This document shows positions 54,543 to 62,837 of a DNA stretch of 64,000 nt, in pieces. Made by a program: the position numbers and the translations under genes. The stretch is from Chitinophaga deserti (GTDB lineage: Bacteria; Bacteroidota; Bacteroidia; Chitinophagales; Chitinophagaceae). The stretch spans positions 1 through 64,000 of the forward strand of contig NZ_QFFK01000010.1 in the NCBI RefSeq assembly GCF_003149455.1, in the 5' to 3' direction. The notes under the pieces were generated by a model that worked only from the letters and a program-made list of their open reading frames with translations, was not told where the DNA came from and ran no database searches. The number at the start of each line of letters is the position of its first letter. Positions within the stretch are counted from its first letter, which is position 1.

Positions 54543-55013
54543 TTACAGTCCGGGGATATTGCCCCCGTCTGGCGACATGACCTGCTGGGCCAGGTTGCTG
54601 AAGGCTTCCGGTGAAAAATTATCAAAGAACTCCTGGTATTTGGCTTTATCCCAGATCTCGATCTTGTTGTTGGCAGCCGCGAGCACGATGTCTTTATCGA
54701 GCCCGGCATGCGCCAGCAGGTTCTTCGGGATGTTGAGACGGCCTGCACTGTCCAATTCCACAATGGTTGCCCCGTTCAGAAAATAGCGGCGGAATTCCCT
54801 AACTTTCGGATCAAAATCGTTCAACTTGGCAATTTTTTCCTGGATAGGATTCCATTCACTCATCGGATACAGGGTAAGGCACTTCTCGAAGCCACGGTTC
54901 AGCACAAACTGGGCCCCAGCGTCTTCCGGCAGCTGCCGTTTAAACCCGGCAGGGAGCAGAAAACGCCCTTTTGCGTCCAGCGTTGATTCATATTCACCTA
55001 AAAAGCCCGTCAT
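54543..55013 (-). CDS. mraZ: Transcriptional regulator MraZ
   Basis: A 156-residue DNA-binding protein with two SpoVT/AbrB-like MraZ domains. The first opens with GEYESTLDAKGRFLLPAGFK and the second contains IVELDSAGRLNIPKNLLAHA. It is the first gene of the division cluster and in other bacteria represses it by binding repeats upstream of its own gene. Three 10-bp repeats that fit such sites lie 30-59 bases upstream of the ATG. Confidence 0.96.
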   Translation of the reverse strand: MTGFLGEYESTLDAKGRFLLPAGFKRQLPEDAGAQFVLNRGFEKCLTLYPMSEWNPIQEKIAKLNDFDPKVREFRRYFLNGATIVELDSAGRLNIPKNLLAHAGLDKDIVLAAANNKIEIWDKAKYQEFFDNFSPEAFSNLAQQVMSPDGGNIPGL

Positions 55014-55042
55014 ACTTCGGTTTGGAACCTAATTTCCATTTC

Positions 55043-55072
55043 CTAACACAAAATAACACTTTTTCCCACTTT
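55043..55072 (-). promoter_or_regulatory. mraZ: Probable MraZ operator: three 10-bp repeats
   Basis: On the minus strand three adjacent 10-bp units read AAAGTGGGAA, AAAGTGTTAT and TTTGTGTTAG. Known MraZ sites are direct repeats with a 10-bp period, TGGGN in E. coli and AAAGTG[T/G] in Mycoplasma. The first two units match the second form exactly, and the first also matches the first form. Position directly upstream of mraZ supports autoregulation. Confidence 0.65.
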
Positions 55073-55097
55073 TAACCGAAAAAATGCATTGTATATT

Positions 55098-55187
55098 TTT
55101 TCCACACGAGTATTGTGCCTGCAATGGCGGGTTTCAGCTATGGGGGAATAAGTGGGATGTGGATAAGGAGAGAGGGGTTGTGGAAAA
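55098..55187. promoter_or_regulatory. Cluster of DnaA-box-like sites
   Basis: TGTGGATAA at 55158-55166 is the exact reverse complement of the consensus DnaA box TTATCCACA. TTTTCCACA at 55098-55106 and TGTGGAAAA at 55179-55187 differ from it by one base. The second and third are in the same orientation and 21 bp apart (two helical turns). The 55014-55322 gap is divergent (mraZ left, bamD right) and has AT-rich stretches. It could be a DnaA-regulated promoter or part of a replication origin. Confidence 0.45.
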
Positions 55188-55322
55188 CTTGTTTATAACG
55201 GTGTTGAGAGTGTTGAAAAACCTACAGGGCACTGAAATTGCCATTTTTGCAAAATTTTAACGGCCCTTCCTTATGCCCTTACAGGATTTTGCTTTTAATT
55301 CGTACCTTCGCGACTCTTTTTT

Positions 55323-56156
55323 ATGAAGAAAATTCTCTTATATACTGGCCTTGTGGCCCTTACGCTCTTTACAGTGTCCTGCAACCGGGAACTCAGGCGC
55401 ATTGAAAAAAGCAATGACCTGGAGAAGAAACTGGCGTATGCCGATAAAATGTACGAAAAGAAGAAGTACCAGATGGCACAGACCTTATACGAGGAAATGA
55501 TCCCCGTATTTAAAGGAACTGACAAGTTTGAACCTCTTTATTATAAGTACGCCTACTGCTCTTTCTACCTGAAAGATTACACACAGGCAGCCTTCCACTT
55601 CAAAAACTACCTCGACGCACTGCCCAGCAGCCCCCGCGCCATGGAGATCGACTATCAGCAGGCTTACTGCTATTATAAACTCTCCCCCAAGGTACCCCTC
55701 GACCAGACCAACACCATGAAGGCTATTGCTGCCATGCAGACCTTCATCAACACATACCCCCAGTCCGACAAATCCACCGAAGCATCCGTCGTAATTGACC
55801 TGCTCCGCCGGAAACTCGAACAAAAGGACTATAACGCCGCCGAGCTTTACTTCAACCTCGGCCACTTTAAAGCCTCCGGGGTTGCCTTCAAAAGCCTCAT
55901 GCGCGCCTATCCCGACTCGGAGAAAAGCGACAGCTACAAGTTCATGGCTATCAAGGCGTATTATCAGTATGCCAAAAACAGCGTTCACTACCGCCAGAAG
56001 GAGCGTTACGAAACCGTTGTAAACGAATACCTTGAGTTCAATGACCGCTACCCCTCCAGTAAATTGCGCGGGGATGCCGAAAAATACTTTACCTTAGCAA
56101 AAAATAACATTAAAACGCTGGAAAATGAGCAAAATAAAACGGAGTCTGTCCAGTAG
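55323..56156 (+). CDS. bamD: Outer-membrane assembly lipoprotein BamD
   Basis: A 277-residue lipoprotein (signal peptide with lipobox VSC, Cys20) built of TPR-like repeats, for example KMYEKKKYQMAQTLYEEMI and YYKYAYCSFYLKDYTQAAFHF. It is the essential partner of BamA in beta-barrel insertion. It begins a plus-strand operon and overlaps rpoZ by 32 bases. Confidence 0.92.
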   Translation: MKKILLYTGLVALTLFTVSCNRELRRIEKSNDLEKKLAYADKMYEKKKYQMAQTLYEEMIPVFKGTDKFEPLYYKYAYCSFYLKDYTQAAFHFKNYLDALPSSPRAMEIDYQQAYCYYKLSPKVPLDQTNTMKAIAAMQTFINTYPQSDKSTEASVVIDLLRRKLEQKDYNAAELYFNLGHFKASGVAFKSLMRAYPDSEKSDSYKFMAIKAYYQYAKNSVHYRQKERYETVVNEYLEFNDRYPSSKLRGDAEKYFTLAKNNIKTLENEQNKTESVQ

Positions 56157-56466
56157 CCTGAACCCCTGGGTTGAGACCAAAAACACGACGGATATCAAGA
56201 ACAGAACCGGTAACCTGTACGAATCCATTGCCATTATTGCCAAAAGGGCAAACCAGATCAACATTACCGTGAAGGAAGAACTCCACTCCAAACTGGAAGA
56301 GTTTGCCTCCCACACGGATAACCTGGAAGAAGTGCATGAGAACAAGGAGCAGATCGAAATCTCCCGTTTCTACGAAAGAATGGCGAACTCTCCCATTCAG
56401 GCAACACAGGAGTTCCTGGACAATAAGATCTATTTCCGCAAAAATGATGACGATCTGTACAGCTGA
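56125..56466 (+). CDS. rpoZ: RNA polymerase omega subunit (Rpb6-like)
   Basis: A 113-residue protein of the RpoZ/Rpb6 fold that helps assemble RNA polymerase around beta-prime. The core KNRTGNLYESIAIIAKRANQI matches the Bacteroidota version; the E. coli form is quite different. Its start codon lies inside bamD, 32 bases before the bamD stop, so translation of the two is probably coupled. A stem-loop with a T run follows, before coaBC. Confidence 0.85.
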   Translation: MSKIKRSLSSSLNPWVETKNTTDIKNRTGNLYESIAIIAKRANQINITVKEELHSKLEEFASHTDNLEEVHENKEQIEISRFYERMANSPIQATQEFLDNKIYFRKNDDDLYS

Positions 56467-56501
56467 TCAGTTCATCTTTTTGTGAAAAATACTAATTTCA
56501 T

Positions 56502-56537
56502 AGCGGCAGAATATCGTTGTTCTGCCGCTTTTATTTT
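56502..56537 (+). terminator. Terminator or attenuator between rpoZ and coaBC
   Basis: AGCGGCAGA (56502-56510) pairs with TCTGCCGCT (56521-56529) around a ten-base loop, followed by a T-rich stretch. It ends five bases before the coaBC start, so it either ends bamD-rpoZ transcripts or regulates read-through. Confidence 0.75.
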
Positions 56538-56542
56538 GTCAG

Positions 56543-57748
56543 ATGTTACAAGGTAAGAAAATCCTCCTGGGCGTATCCGGCAGCATCGCCGCCTACAAGG
56601 CCGCCCTGCTCGTGCGCCTCCTCGTGAAAGAAGGCGCCCAGGTAAAGGTGCTCATGACCCCCTCCGCCTGCGATTTCATCACCCCCCTCACACTCGCCAC
56701 CCTCTCCAAACAGGAAGTAGGCGTCCACATCTCCCAGGATGGCAGCTGGAGCAACCACGTAATGCTCGGCCGGTGGGCCGACGTTATGCTCATCGCCCCC
56801 GCCTCCGCCAACACCATCGCCAAAATGGCCAACGGGATCTGTGACAACCTCCTCCTAGCCGTATACCTTTCCGCCACCTGCCCGGTCCTTTTTGCCCCGG
56901 CAATGGATGAAGACATGTGGCTTCACCCCGCCACAAAGGCGAATGTGGCCCGCCTCCTGAATTACGGTCACCGCCAGCTGCCCGTTCACCGGGGAGAACT
57001 GGCCAGCGGATTGTTCGGTGAAGGGCGCATGGCAGAACCGGAAGCCATCGTTTCTTACCTCTACACCTTCTTTTCCGGCCGGACAGACGGGCAGCCCCTC
57101 AAAGGCAAAACCGCCCTGGTATCCGCCGGTCCCACCCAGGAGCCCATCGATCCCGTGCGCTTCATCAGCAACCACTCCAGCGGTAAAATGGGCATCGCCA
57201 TCGCGGAAGCACTCGCAGAAGCAGGTGCTACCGTCCGCCTTGTACTGGGCCCCACTTCAAAAGAAACCCATCACGCCGGCGTTACCACAGAAAAAGTGGT
57301 CACCGCCGCCCAGATGTTTGATGCCTGCACCGGCTTTGCCCCGCAGGCCGATATCATTGTTATGGCAGCTGCCGTGGCCGATTACCGCCCCAGCACCGTG
57401 GCCGATAAGAAAATCAAGAAGAAAGACGATGAGATGAGCATCGCCCTGGAGAAAACGGCAGATATTGCCCGCACCCTCGGCGCCTCCAAAAAGGAGCATC
57501 AGATCCTGGTCGGTTTTTCTCTCGAAACCAATAACGAACGCGAATACGCCCTCAAAAAACTGAACGAGAAGCGCCTCGATATGGTGGTCCTCAATTCCCT
57601 GAACGACCCCGGCGCCGGTTTCAACTACGATACCAATAAAATCACCCTCCTCCATGCCGACGGGCAGGAGCGCCAGCTTCCCCTGCAATCCAAGCACGAC
57701 GCGGCGCGGGAAATCGTTTCGGCTATAATCGACATGCAACATGGGTAA
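56543..57748 (+). CDS. coaBC: Bifunctional phosphopantothenoylcysteine decarboxylase/synthase
   Basis: A 401-residue coenzyme A biosynthesis enzyme. The N-terminal FMN-dependent decarboxylase (CoaC, residues about 1-175) has GVSGSIAAYKA, the catalytic His in SNHVMLGRWAD and PASANTIAKMANGICDNLL. Its PAMDEDMW motif has Asp where E. coli has Asn (PAMN); this is common in Bacteroidota. The C-terminal synthetase (CoaB, about 185-401) begins KGKTALVSAGPTQEPIDPVR and has NHSSGKMG. It overlaps the next gene by eight bases. Confidence 0.96.
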   Translation: MLQGKKILLGVSGSIAAYKAALLVRLLVKEGAQVKVLMTPSACDFITPLTLATLSKQEVGVHISQDGSWSNHVMLGRWADVMLIAPASANTIAKMANGICDNLLLAVYLSATCPVLFAPAMDEDMWLHPATKANVARLLNYGHRQLPVHRGELASGLFGEGRMAEPEAIVSYLYTFFSGRTDGQPLKGKTALVSAGPTQEPIDPVRFISNHSSGKMGIAIAEALAEAGATVRLVLGPTSKETHHAGVTTEKVVTAAQMFDACTGFAPQADIIVMAAAVADYRPSTVADKKIKKKDDEMSIALEKTADIARTLGASKKEHQILVGFSLETNNEREYALKKLNEKRLDMVVLNSLNDPGAGFNYDTNKITLLHADGQERQLPLQSKHDAAREIVSAIIDMQHG

Positions 57749-58655
57749 ACACCTTCTTACTTTCTGCCTCTGTTTGATGGCATCCCTTGCCTCCGCCCAG
57801 GAATTCAGGGCCAATGTTTCCGTACAGGCAGCCCAGCTGGGCACAAGCGTGGAAAAGCGCATCTTCACCACCCTGCAAACCGCACTGAACGAGTTCATTA
57901 ACGGCCGGCGCTGGACGGATGATGCCTTTACTCCCTCAGAACGCATTGAATGCAACTTCCTCATTAACGTTACGCAGGATGTGGGGAACAATACCTACAG
58001 GGCCAGTCTTACCGTACAGGCCGCCCGCCCGGTGTTTAATACCAGCTACACTTCCAGCATCTTCAATACGCAGGACAATAACCTCGTGTTCCGTTATGTA
58101 GAATTCCAGCCCATGGAGTTCAACGAGCAACGCATCTCCGGAAACGATCCGCTGGCATCCAATCTCACCGCGGTGATCGCTTATTACTGCAACATTATCC
58201 TCGGCCTCGATTACGATTCTTTTTCTCCCCGCGGCGGCGATAATTTTTATAAAAAAGCCCTTAATATTGTGAATAATGCGCCCGACGGAAAAGACATTTC
58301 CGGCTGGAAAGCGTTCGAAGGTAACCGTAACCGTTACTGGCTGCAGGACAACCTGCTGAACGTGAAGTTTGCCCGCTTTCACGACGTTATGTACACCTAT
58401 CACCGCCTCGGCCTCGATCAGATGTATGAAGATGTGAATAAAGGCCGCGCTGCCATTATGAACTGCCTGAATATGCTCATGGGCATGCACGAAGAGCTGC
58501 CTAATTCCATGGTGGTGCAATCATTTTTCAATGCCAAAAACGAAGAGCTGATGAAGCTGTTCGCCAAAGCACCGCCACAGGAAAAAATGAGGGCTATTCA
58601 GATGTTGTCGGTACTGGATGTGCCGAATGCCAACAAGTACCAGCAAATGAAGTAA
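57741..58655 (+). CDS. porD: Type IX secretion system protein PorD-like (DUF4835)
   Basis: A 304-residue secreted protein. It has a signal peptide (MGKHLLTFCLCLMASLASAQ) and the DUF4835 pattern FRANVSVQAAQLGTSVEKRIFTTL with ERIECNFLINVT, and near the C-terminus QSFFNAKNEELMKLF. The family includes PorD, linked to the type IX secretion system and gliding in Bacteroidota, and is usually found next to coaBC as here. It begins eight bases before the coaBC stop. The exact role of PorD is not settled. Confidence 0.85.
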   Translation: MGKHLLTFCLCLMASLASAQEFRANVSVQAAQLGTSVEKRIFTTLQTALNEFINGRRWTDDAFTPSERIECNFLINVTQDVGNNTYRASLTVQAARPVFNTSYTSSIFNTQDNNLVFRYVEFQPMEFNEQRISGNDPLASNLTAVIAYYCNIILGLDYDSFSPRGGDNFYKKALNIVNNAPDGKDISGWKAFEGNRNRYWLQDNLLNVKFARFHDVMYTYHRLGLDQMYEDVNKGRAAIMNCLNMLMGMHEELPNSMVVQSFFNAKNEELMKLFAKAPPQEKMRAIQMLSVLDVPNANKYQQMK

Positions 58656-58660
58656 TATAC

Positions 58661-59137
58661 ATGACGAATTTGAGAAAGACAGCGTACGCCCTTATTGTTG
58701 CGGCCTCCATGGCAGCTTGCGGAAATGCAGACCGTACGCCCGGTGATGTACTGAGTAAAGAACAGATGCGGGATATTTTGCTGGATATGAATTATGCCGA
58801 CGTATATGCCCGCGAGCAGTTGGTAGATGGCCGCCCCGTCGGCGAAATCACCGAAGCAATGCGCGATTCCTCTACCAAAACAATGTACGCCCAGGTTTTA
58901 CTGCTGCATAAGGTAGACCGTGAAACATTCACCCGGAGTTATAAATTTTATGAAGCCAACCCCGACAGGTTGGAAATGATTTATAAAGAGATGGGCAATA
59001 TCGTGCGGCGCCAGCGCGAAGTGCTGGATTCCATAGAAAGGGCGCGCACCGACCGGGAGTTACGTGCCAAAGGCCGAAACCGGATGGACTCGCTGTTCTG
59101 GCCCAGTCCCGACAGCCTGAAGCTGAATATATTCTGA
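58661..59137 (+). CDS. DUF4296 lipoprotein
   Basis: A 158-residue lipoprotein of unknown function. The signal peptide ends in MAACG (lipobox, Cys20). The mature protein begins RTPGDVLSKEQMRDILLDMNYADVYAREQ, the DUF4296 core, and is mostly helical with basic residues near the C-terminus. It follows porD by five bases, so it is probably cotranscribed and may act with envelope or secretion functions; that is inference from position. Confidence 0.8.
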   Translation: MTNLRKTAYALIVAASMAACGNADRTPGDVLSKEQMRDILLDMNYADVYAREQLVDGRPVGEITEAMRDSSTKTMYAQVLLLHKVDRETFTRSYKFYEANPDRLEMIYKEMGNIVRRQREVLDSIERARTDRELRAKGRNRMDSLFWPSPDSLKLNIF

Positions 59138-59207
59138 CGTTATACACACCAAAACATGAAACGCGCAGATGCGTTCCATCTTACGGTTACAAATCAAAAC
59201 TGAGAAT

Positions 59208-59900
59208 ATGAAAAAGACTGTTGCTAATGCCGATGAAGCCATCGCCGACATCCCCAGCGGCGCATCCCTCATGCTCGGAGGGTTTGGCCTGTGCGGCATT
59301 CCCGAGAATTGTATCGCAGCCCTCGTAAGGAAGGGCATCAATAACCTTACCTGTATTTCCAACAACGCAGGTGTCGATGAATTTGGTTTAGGCCTGCTCC
59401 TGAAAACAAGACAGATTAAAAAGATGATGTCGAGCTACGTGGGTGAAAACGCGGAGTTTGAACGGCAACTGCTGTCTGGCGAGCTGGAAGTGGATCTCAT
59501 TCCGCAAGGCACCCTTGCCACAAGAATCGCCATGGCAGGCATGGGCATCCCTGCATTTTTTACTCCCGCCGGCTTCGGTACCGAGATCGCGGAAGGGAAG
59601 GAGACACGGCGTTTCGGAGATAAGGATTACCTTATGGAAATGGCGCTGCATGCCGATTTCTCCATCGTAAAAGCCTGGAAAGGCGATAAGATGGGCAACC
59701 TCGTATTCCGCAAAACCACCCGCAACTTCAGCACCTCCATGGCAAGGGCCGGAAATGTAACCATCGCCGAAGTGGAAGAGCTCGTAGAACCCGGCCAGCT
59801 GGACCCCGACGAGATTCATGTGCCCGGTATTTATGTACACCGCATCTTCCAGGGCAGCGGTTATGAAAAACGCATCGAAAGGAAAACTGTCAAAATCTAA
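59208..59900 (+). CDS. scoA: 3-oxoacid CoA-transferase, subunit A
   Basis: A 230-residue alpha subunit of a succinyl-CoA:3-ketoacid (or acetate/butyrate type) CoA-transferase. The family signature GGFGLCGIPENCI lies near residues 24-36, and GNLVFRKTTRNF is conserved. It works with the next gene as a heterotetramer to move CoA between acyl groups, usually in ketone-body or acetoacetate use. I start it at the ATG at 59208; an upstream in-frame start at 59169 adds residues without family character. Confidence 0.94.
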   Translation: MKKTVANADEAIADIPSGASLMLGGFGLCGIPENCIAALVRKGINNLTCISNNAGVDEFGLGLLLKTRQIKKMMSSYVGENAEFERQLLSGELEVDLIPQGTLATRIAMAGMGIPAFFTPAGFGTEIAEGKETRRFGDKDYLMEMALHADFSIVKAWKGDKMGNLVFRKTTRNFSTSMARAGNVTIAEVEELVEPGQLDPDEIHVPGIYVHRIFQGSGYEKRIERKTVKI

Positions 59901-59907
59901 CACTCCT

Positions 59908-60564
59908 ATGGCTCTCGATAAATATGGCATTGCCAAACGCATTGCGCAGGAATTGCGCGATGGGATGTATGTGAACCTGGGTATCGGCATCCCCACGCTG
60001 GTATCGAACTTTGTACCTGCGGGTATCTCCATTATGCTGCAGTCGGAAAACGGTATGCTGGGCATGGGGCCTTACCCAACGGAAGAAGACATCGACGCCG
60101 ATCTCATCAACGCCGGTAAAGAAACCGTTACCGTATTACCCGGCGGCGCCTTTTTCGACTCCGCCGAAAGCTTCGGCATGATCCGCGCAGGTAAGGTAGA
60201 CCTCACGGTGCTGGGCGCCATGGAAGTGTCGGACAGGGGGGATATTGCCAACTGGAAAATACCCGGTAAAATGGTAAAAGGCATGGGCGGCGCCATGGAC
60301 CTCGTAGCCTCCGCCAAGAACATCATAGTGGCCATGATGCACACCAATCCCAAAGGGGAAAGCAAATTATTACCACAATGTACCCTGCCGCTGACAGGCG
60401 TAAACTGTGTCCGTAAAATAGTGACGGAAATAGCCGTACTGGACGTAACCCCGGATGGGTTCGTACTGCTGGAACGCGCCCCTGGCGTAAGTGTAGAGGA
60501 GATTAAAGCCAAAACCGCCGGCAGGCTGTTGATACCCGGGGATGTTCCCGAAATGGTTTTATAA
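59908..60564 (+). CDS. scoB: 3-oxoacid CoA-transferase, subunit B
   Basis: A 218-residue beta subunit. It carries the catalytic glutamate in QSENGMLGMGP (Glu47), which forms the enzyme-CoA thioester, and GIGIPTLVSNFVP near the start. The ATG at 59908 lies eight bases after the scoA stop; a longer in-frame reading would overlap scoA. With scoA it forms a two-gene operon. Confidence 0.95.
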   Translation: MALDKYGIAKRIAQELRDGMYVNLGIGIPTLVSNFVPAGISIMLQSENGMLGMGPYPTEEDIDADLINAGKETVTVLPGGAFFDSAESFGMIRAGKVDLTVLGAMEVSDRGDIANWKIPGKMVKGMGGAMDLVASAKNIIVAMMHTNPKGESKLLPQCTLPLTGVNCVRKIVTEIAVLDVTPDGFVLLERAPGVSVEEIKAKTAGRLLIPGDVPEMVL

Positions 60565-60578
60565 TCGTAACTTACAGT

Positions 60579-61409
60579 ATGCAATTGTGTTATAACGGAA
60601 GATTCATAGCAAGCGACAAACCGTTACTGACCGTAGATAACCGCAGTTTCAGGTATGGCGACGGATGTTTTGAAACCATGAAGGTATACCAGGGGCAACT
60701 CCTGTTGGCAGACCTTCATTTCGAACGCCTGATTGCAAGCATGCATATCCTGCATTTTCACATTCCCCCTCATTTCACGAAAGAATATTTCACCGGGCTC
60801 ATTACACAACTCTGCCGTACCAATGGCGTGAGCGACCTTGCCCGCGTGCGCCTCACCGTATGGCGTGCCGGTACGGGTTTGTATGATCCGGTAGACCATA
60901 CACCGCATTTCCTCATCCAGTCGTGGGAGCTGCCGGAGCATATTTTTGAACTGAACAGTTCCGGCCTTTCACTGCAGGTATTCCCCGATGCCGTTAAAAC
61001 GGGCGATAAGCTCAGCAACGTAAAATCCAACAACTGTTTGCCTTACGTGCTGGCAGCCATGTTTGCCCGGCAGCACCAGGTGGCAGAAGCCATCCTGCTC
61101 AATCAATACGGCCGTGTGGCAGATACAACCGTTGCCAATGTGTTTATCGTGAAAGATGGTGAGGTGTTTACGCCCCCGCTCACCGAAGGGTGTGTGTGCG
61201 GCGTTATGCGCAAGCATTTACTGACCACCGACTTCCCTTTTAAAATAACCGAGCAGCCGCTTTCCGTCCGCGATCTTCAGTATGCCGACGAAATTTTTCT
61301 TACCAATGCCATTTACGGCATCCGGTGGGTAGGCGCTTTCAGGGATGCCAGTTATGGCAATGCCACATCTGCCATCCTGCACGATCTGCTGTTTGAATCT
61401 ATGTTGTAG
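60579..61409 (+). CDS. Class IV aminotransferase-fold PLP enzyme
   Basis: A 276-residue fold-type IV PLP enzyme (branched-chain aminotransferase, D-amino acid transaminase or aminodeoxychorismate lyase group). The PLP lysine is Lys149 in NVKSNNCLPYVLA, and Arg50 in HFERLIAS fits the phosphate contact. The residue that normally is Glu and faces the pyridine nitrogen (VxExxxSNxF) is Asp182 here, in VADTTVANVF, and the following Ser is Ala. An aminodeoxychorismate-lyase (PabC-like) role is as likely as an aminotransferase; the sequence alone does not decide. It follows scoB by 14 bases. Confidence 0.85.
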   Translation: MQLCYNGRFIASDKPLLTVDNRSFRYGDGCFETMKVYQGQLLLADLHFERLIASMHILHFHIPPHFTKEYFTGLITQLCRTNGVSDLARVRLTVWRAGTGLYDPVDHTPHFLIQSWELPEHIFELNSSGLSLQVFPDAVKTGDKLSNVKSNNCLPYVLAAMFARQHQVAEAILLNQYGRVADTTVANVFIVKDGEVFTPPLTEGCVCGVMRKHLLTTDFPFKITEQPLSVRDLQYADEIFLTNAIYGIRWVGAFRDASYGNATSAILHDLLFESML

Positions 61410-61492
61410 GATAACAGTATCTTCGGCCTCCCGTTCCATCTGAAATAGATTTTTCCGCCGTTAACCGCACAGCCGGGCATTAAACCCTGCAC

Positions 61493-62791
61493 ATGAAAGT
61501 AGTACTCTGTTGGTTCCGACGGGACCTCCGCCTGCACGATCAGGCGGCATTATACCACGCCCTCCGCAGCGGATTCCCCGTTGTTCCGGTATTCGTGTTC
61601 GATACCGGTATCCTCGATGATCTCGACAACCGGGAAGACCGGCGTTTGCAATTCATCCACGATGCTCTGTTGCAGATGCAGGCGCAGCTGGAGAAGCTGG
61701 GAAGCGCGCTGGATGTGTATTACGGTACCCCTGCGGCAGCATTCCGTCATTTCACGGAGAAGTATGACGTGGCCGGTGTGTTTACCAATCACGACTACGA
61801 ACCCTATGCCCGGCAGCGCGACAGTGCCATTGCTGCACAGCTGCAACAGCAGGGCATCGTGTTCAGATCATGGAAAGACCAGGTGATTTTCGAAAAGGAG
61901 GAAGTGGTGAAAGATAACGGTTCCCCTTACACTGTGTTCACCCCATATAGCAGAAAGTGGCGCGCAGCGCTGGAGCCTTTTTACTTCAAACCATATCCCA
62001 CGGAAAAGTATTTCGTACACCTGCACAGGCAGCCGGCGATTCCTTTGCCTGCACTCAGTGAAATAGGTTTTGAACCTGCCGTACGGGGATTCCCTTCCTC
62101 CAACCCGGAAGATGCACTTTTGAAGCATTACGATACCACCCGCGATTATCCCGCCATCGACGGTACCAGCCGCCTGGGAGTACACCTCCGGTTTGGCACG
62201 GTAAGCATCCGCGAAGTGGCGCGAAGGGCATTAAAACTGAACGAAACATTCCTGAAAGAATTGATCTGGCGGGAGTTTTACCAGATGATCCTCTGGCATT
62301 TCCCTGACGTGGTACATGCGTCCTTCAAAAAAGAATACGACAACATCGTGTGGCGCAACAACGAGCGGGAGTTTAAGGCCTGGTGCGAAGGACAAACAGG
62401 TTATCCTATTGTGGATGCCGGTATGCGCGAACTGAATGAAACAGGCTATATGCACAACAGGGTGCGCATGGTGGTAGCCAGCTTTTTAACAAAGCATCTG
62501 TTGATCGACTGGCGATGGGGAGAGGCCTATTTCGCAAAGAAGCTGCTGGATTACGACCTTGCTGCCAATAACGGCGGCTGGCAATGGGCGGCTGGCTCCG
62601 GCTGCGATGCAGCTCCTTACTTCCGGGTCTTTAACCCCACATTACAGGCACAGAAGTTCGATAAGGATGGTAAATACATCCGCAAATGGGTACCTGAATT
62701 TGATACACTCACTTATGTTTCCCCCATTGTAAACCATGAAATGGCCCGGAAAAGGGCCCTGGAAACCTATGGAAAGGCCCTGAAGCCATAA
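61493..62791 (+). CDS. phrB: Deoxyribodipyrimidine photolyase
   Basis: A 432-residue light-driven DNA repair flavoprotein. The N-terminal alpha/beta domain opens CWFRRDLRLHDQAAL and holds the antenna cofactor. The C-terminal FAD domain has LGVHLRFGTVSIREVARR, IWREFYQMILWHFP, GYPIVDAGMREL and NNGGWQWAAGSG with DAAPYFRVFNP. These are class I CPD photolyase motifs, though a cryptochrome-like function cannot be excluded. It is transcribed alone; the gap after it is repeat-rich. Confidence 0.93.
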   Translation: MKVVLCWFRRDLRLHDQAALYHALRSGFPVVPVFVFDTGILDDLDNREDRRLQFIHDALLQMQAQLEKLGSALDVYYGTPAAAFRHFTEKYDVAGVFTNHDYEPYARQRDSAIAAQLQQQGIVFRSWKDQVIFEKEEVVKDNGSPYTVFTPYSRKWRAALEPFYFKPYPTEKYFVHLHRQPAIPLPALSEIGFEPAVRGFPSSNPEDALLKHYDTTRDYPAIDGTSRLGVHLRFGTVSIREVARRALKLNETFLKELIWREFYQMILWHFPDVVHASFKKEYDNIVWRNNEREFKAWCEGQTGYPIVDAGMRELNETGYMHNRVRMVVASFLTKHLLIDWRWGEAYFAKKLLDYDLAANNGGWQWAAGSGCDAAPYFRVFNPTLQAQKFDKDGKYIRKWVPEFDTLTYVSPIVNHEMARKRALETYGKALKP

Positions 62792-62837
62792 ATAAAGGCT
62801 CCTTTACTGGTGGGTTAAAGCAGGTTAAAAGAAGGGT

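Noticed and set aside
56543..57748. Loss of the CoaC Asn in PAMN (here PAMDEDM)
   Set aside because: To my knowledge Asp at this position is common in Bacteroidota CoaBC, so it is a lineage trait, not a defect.
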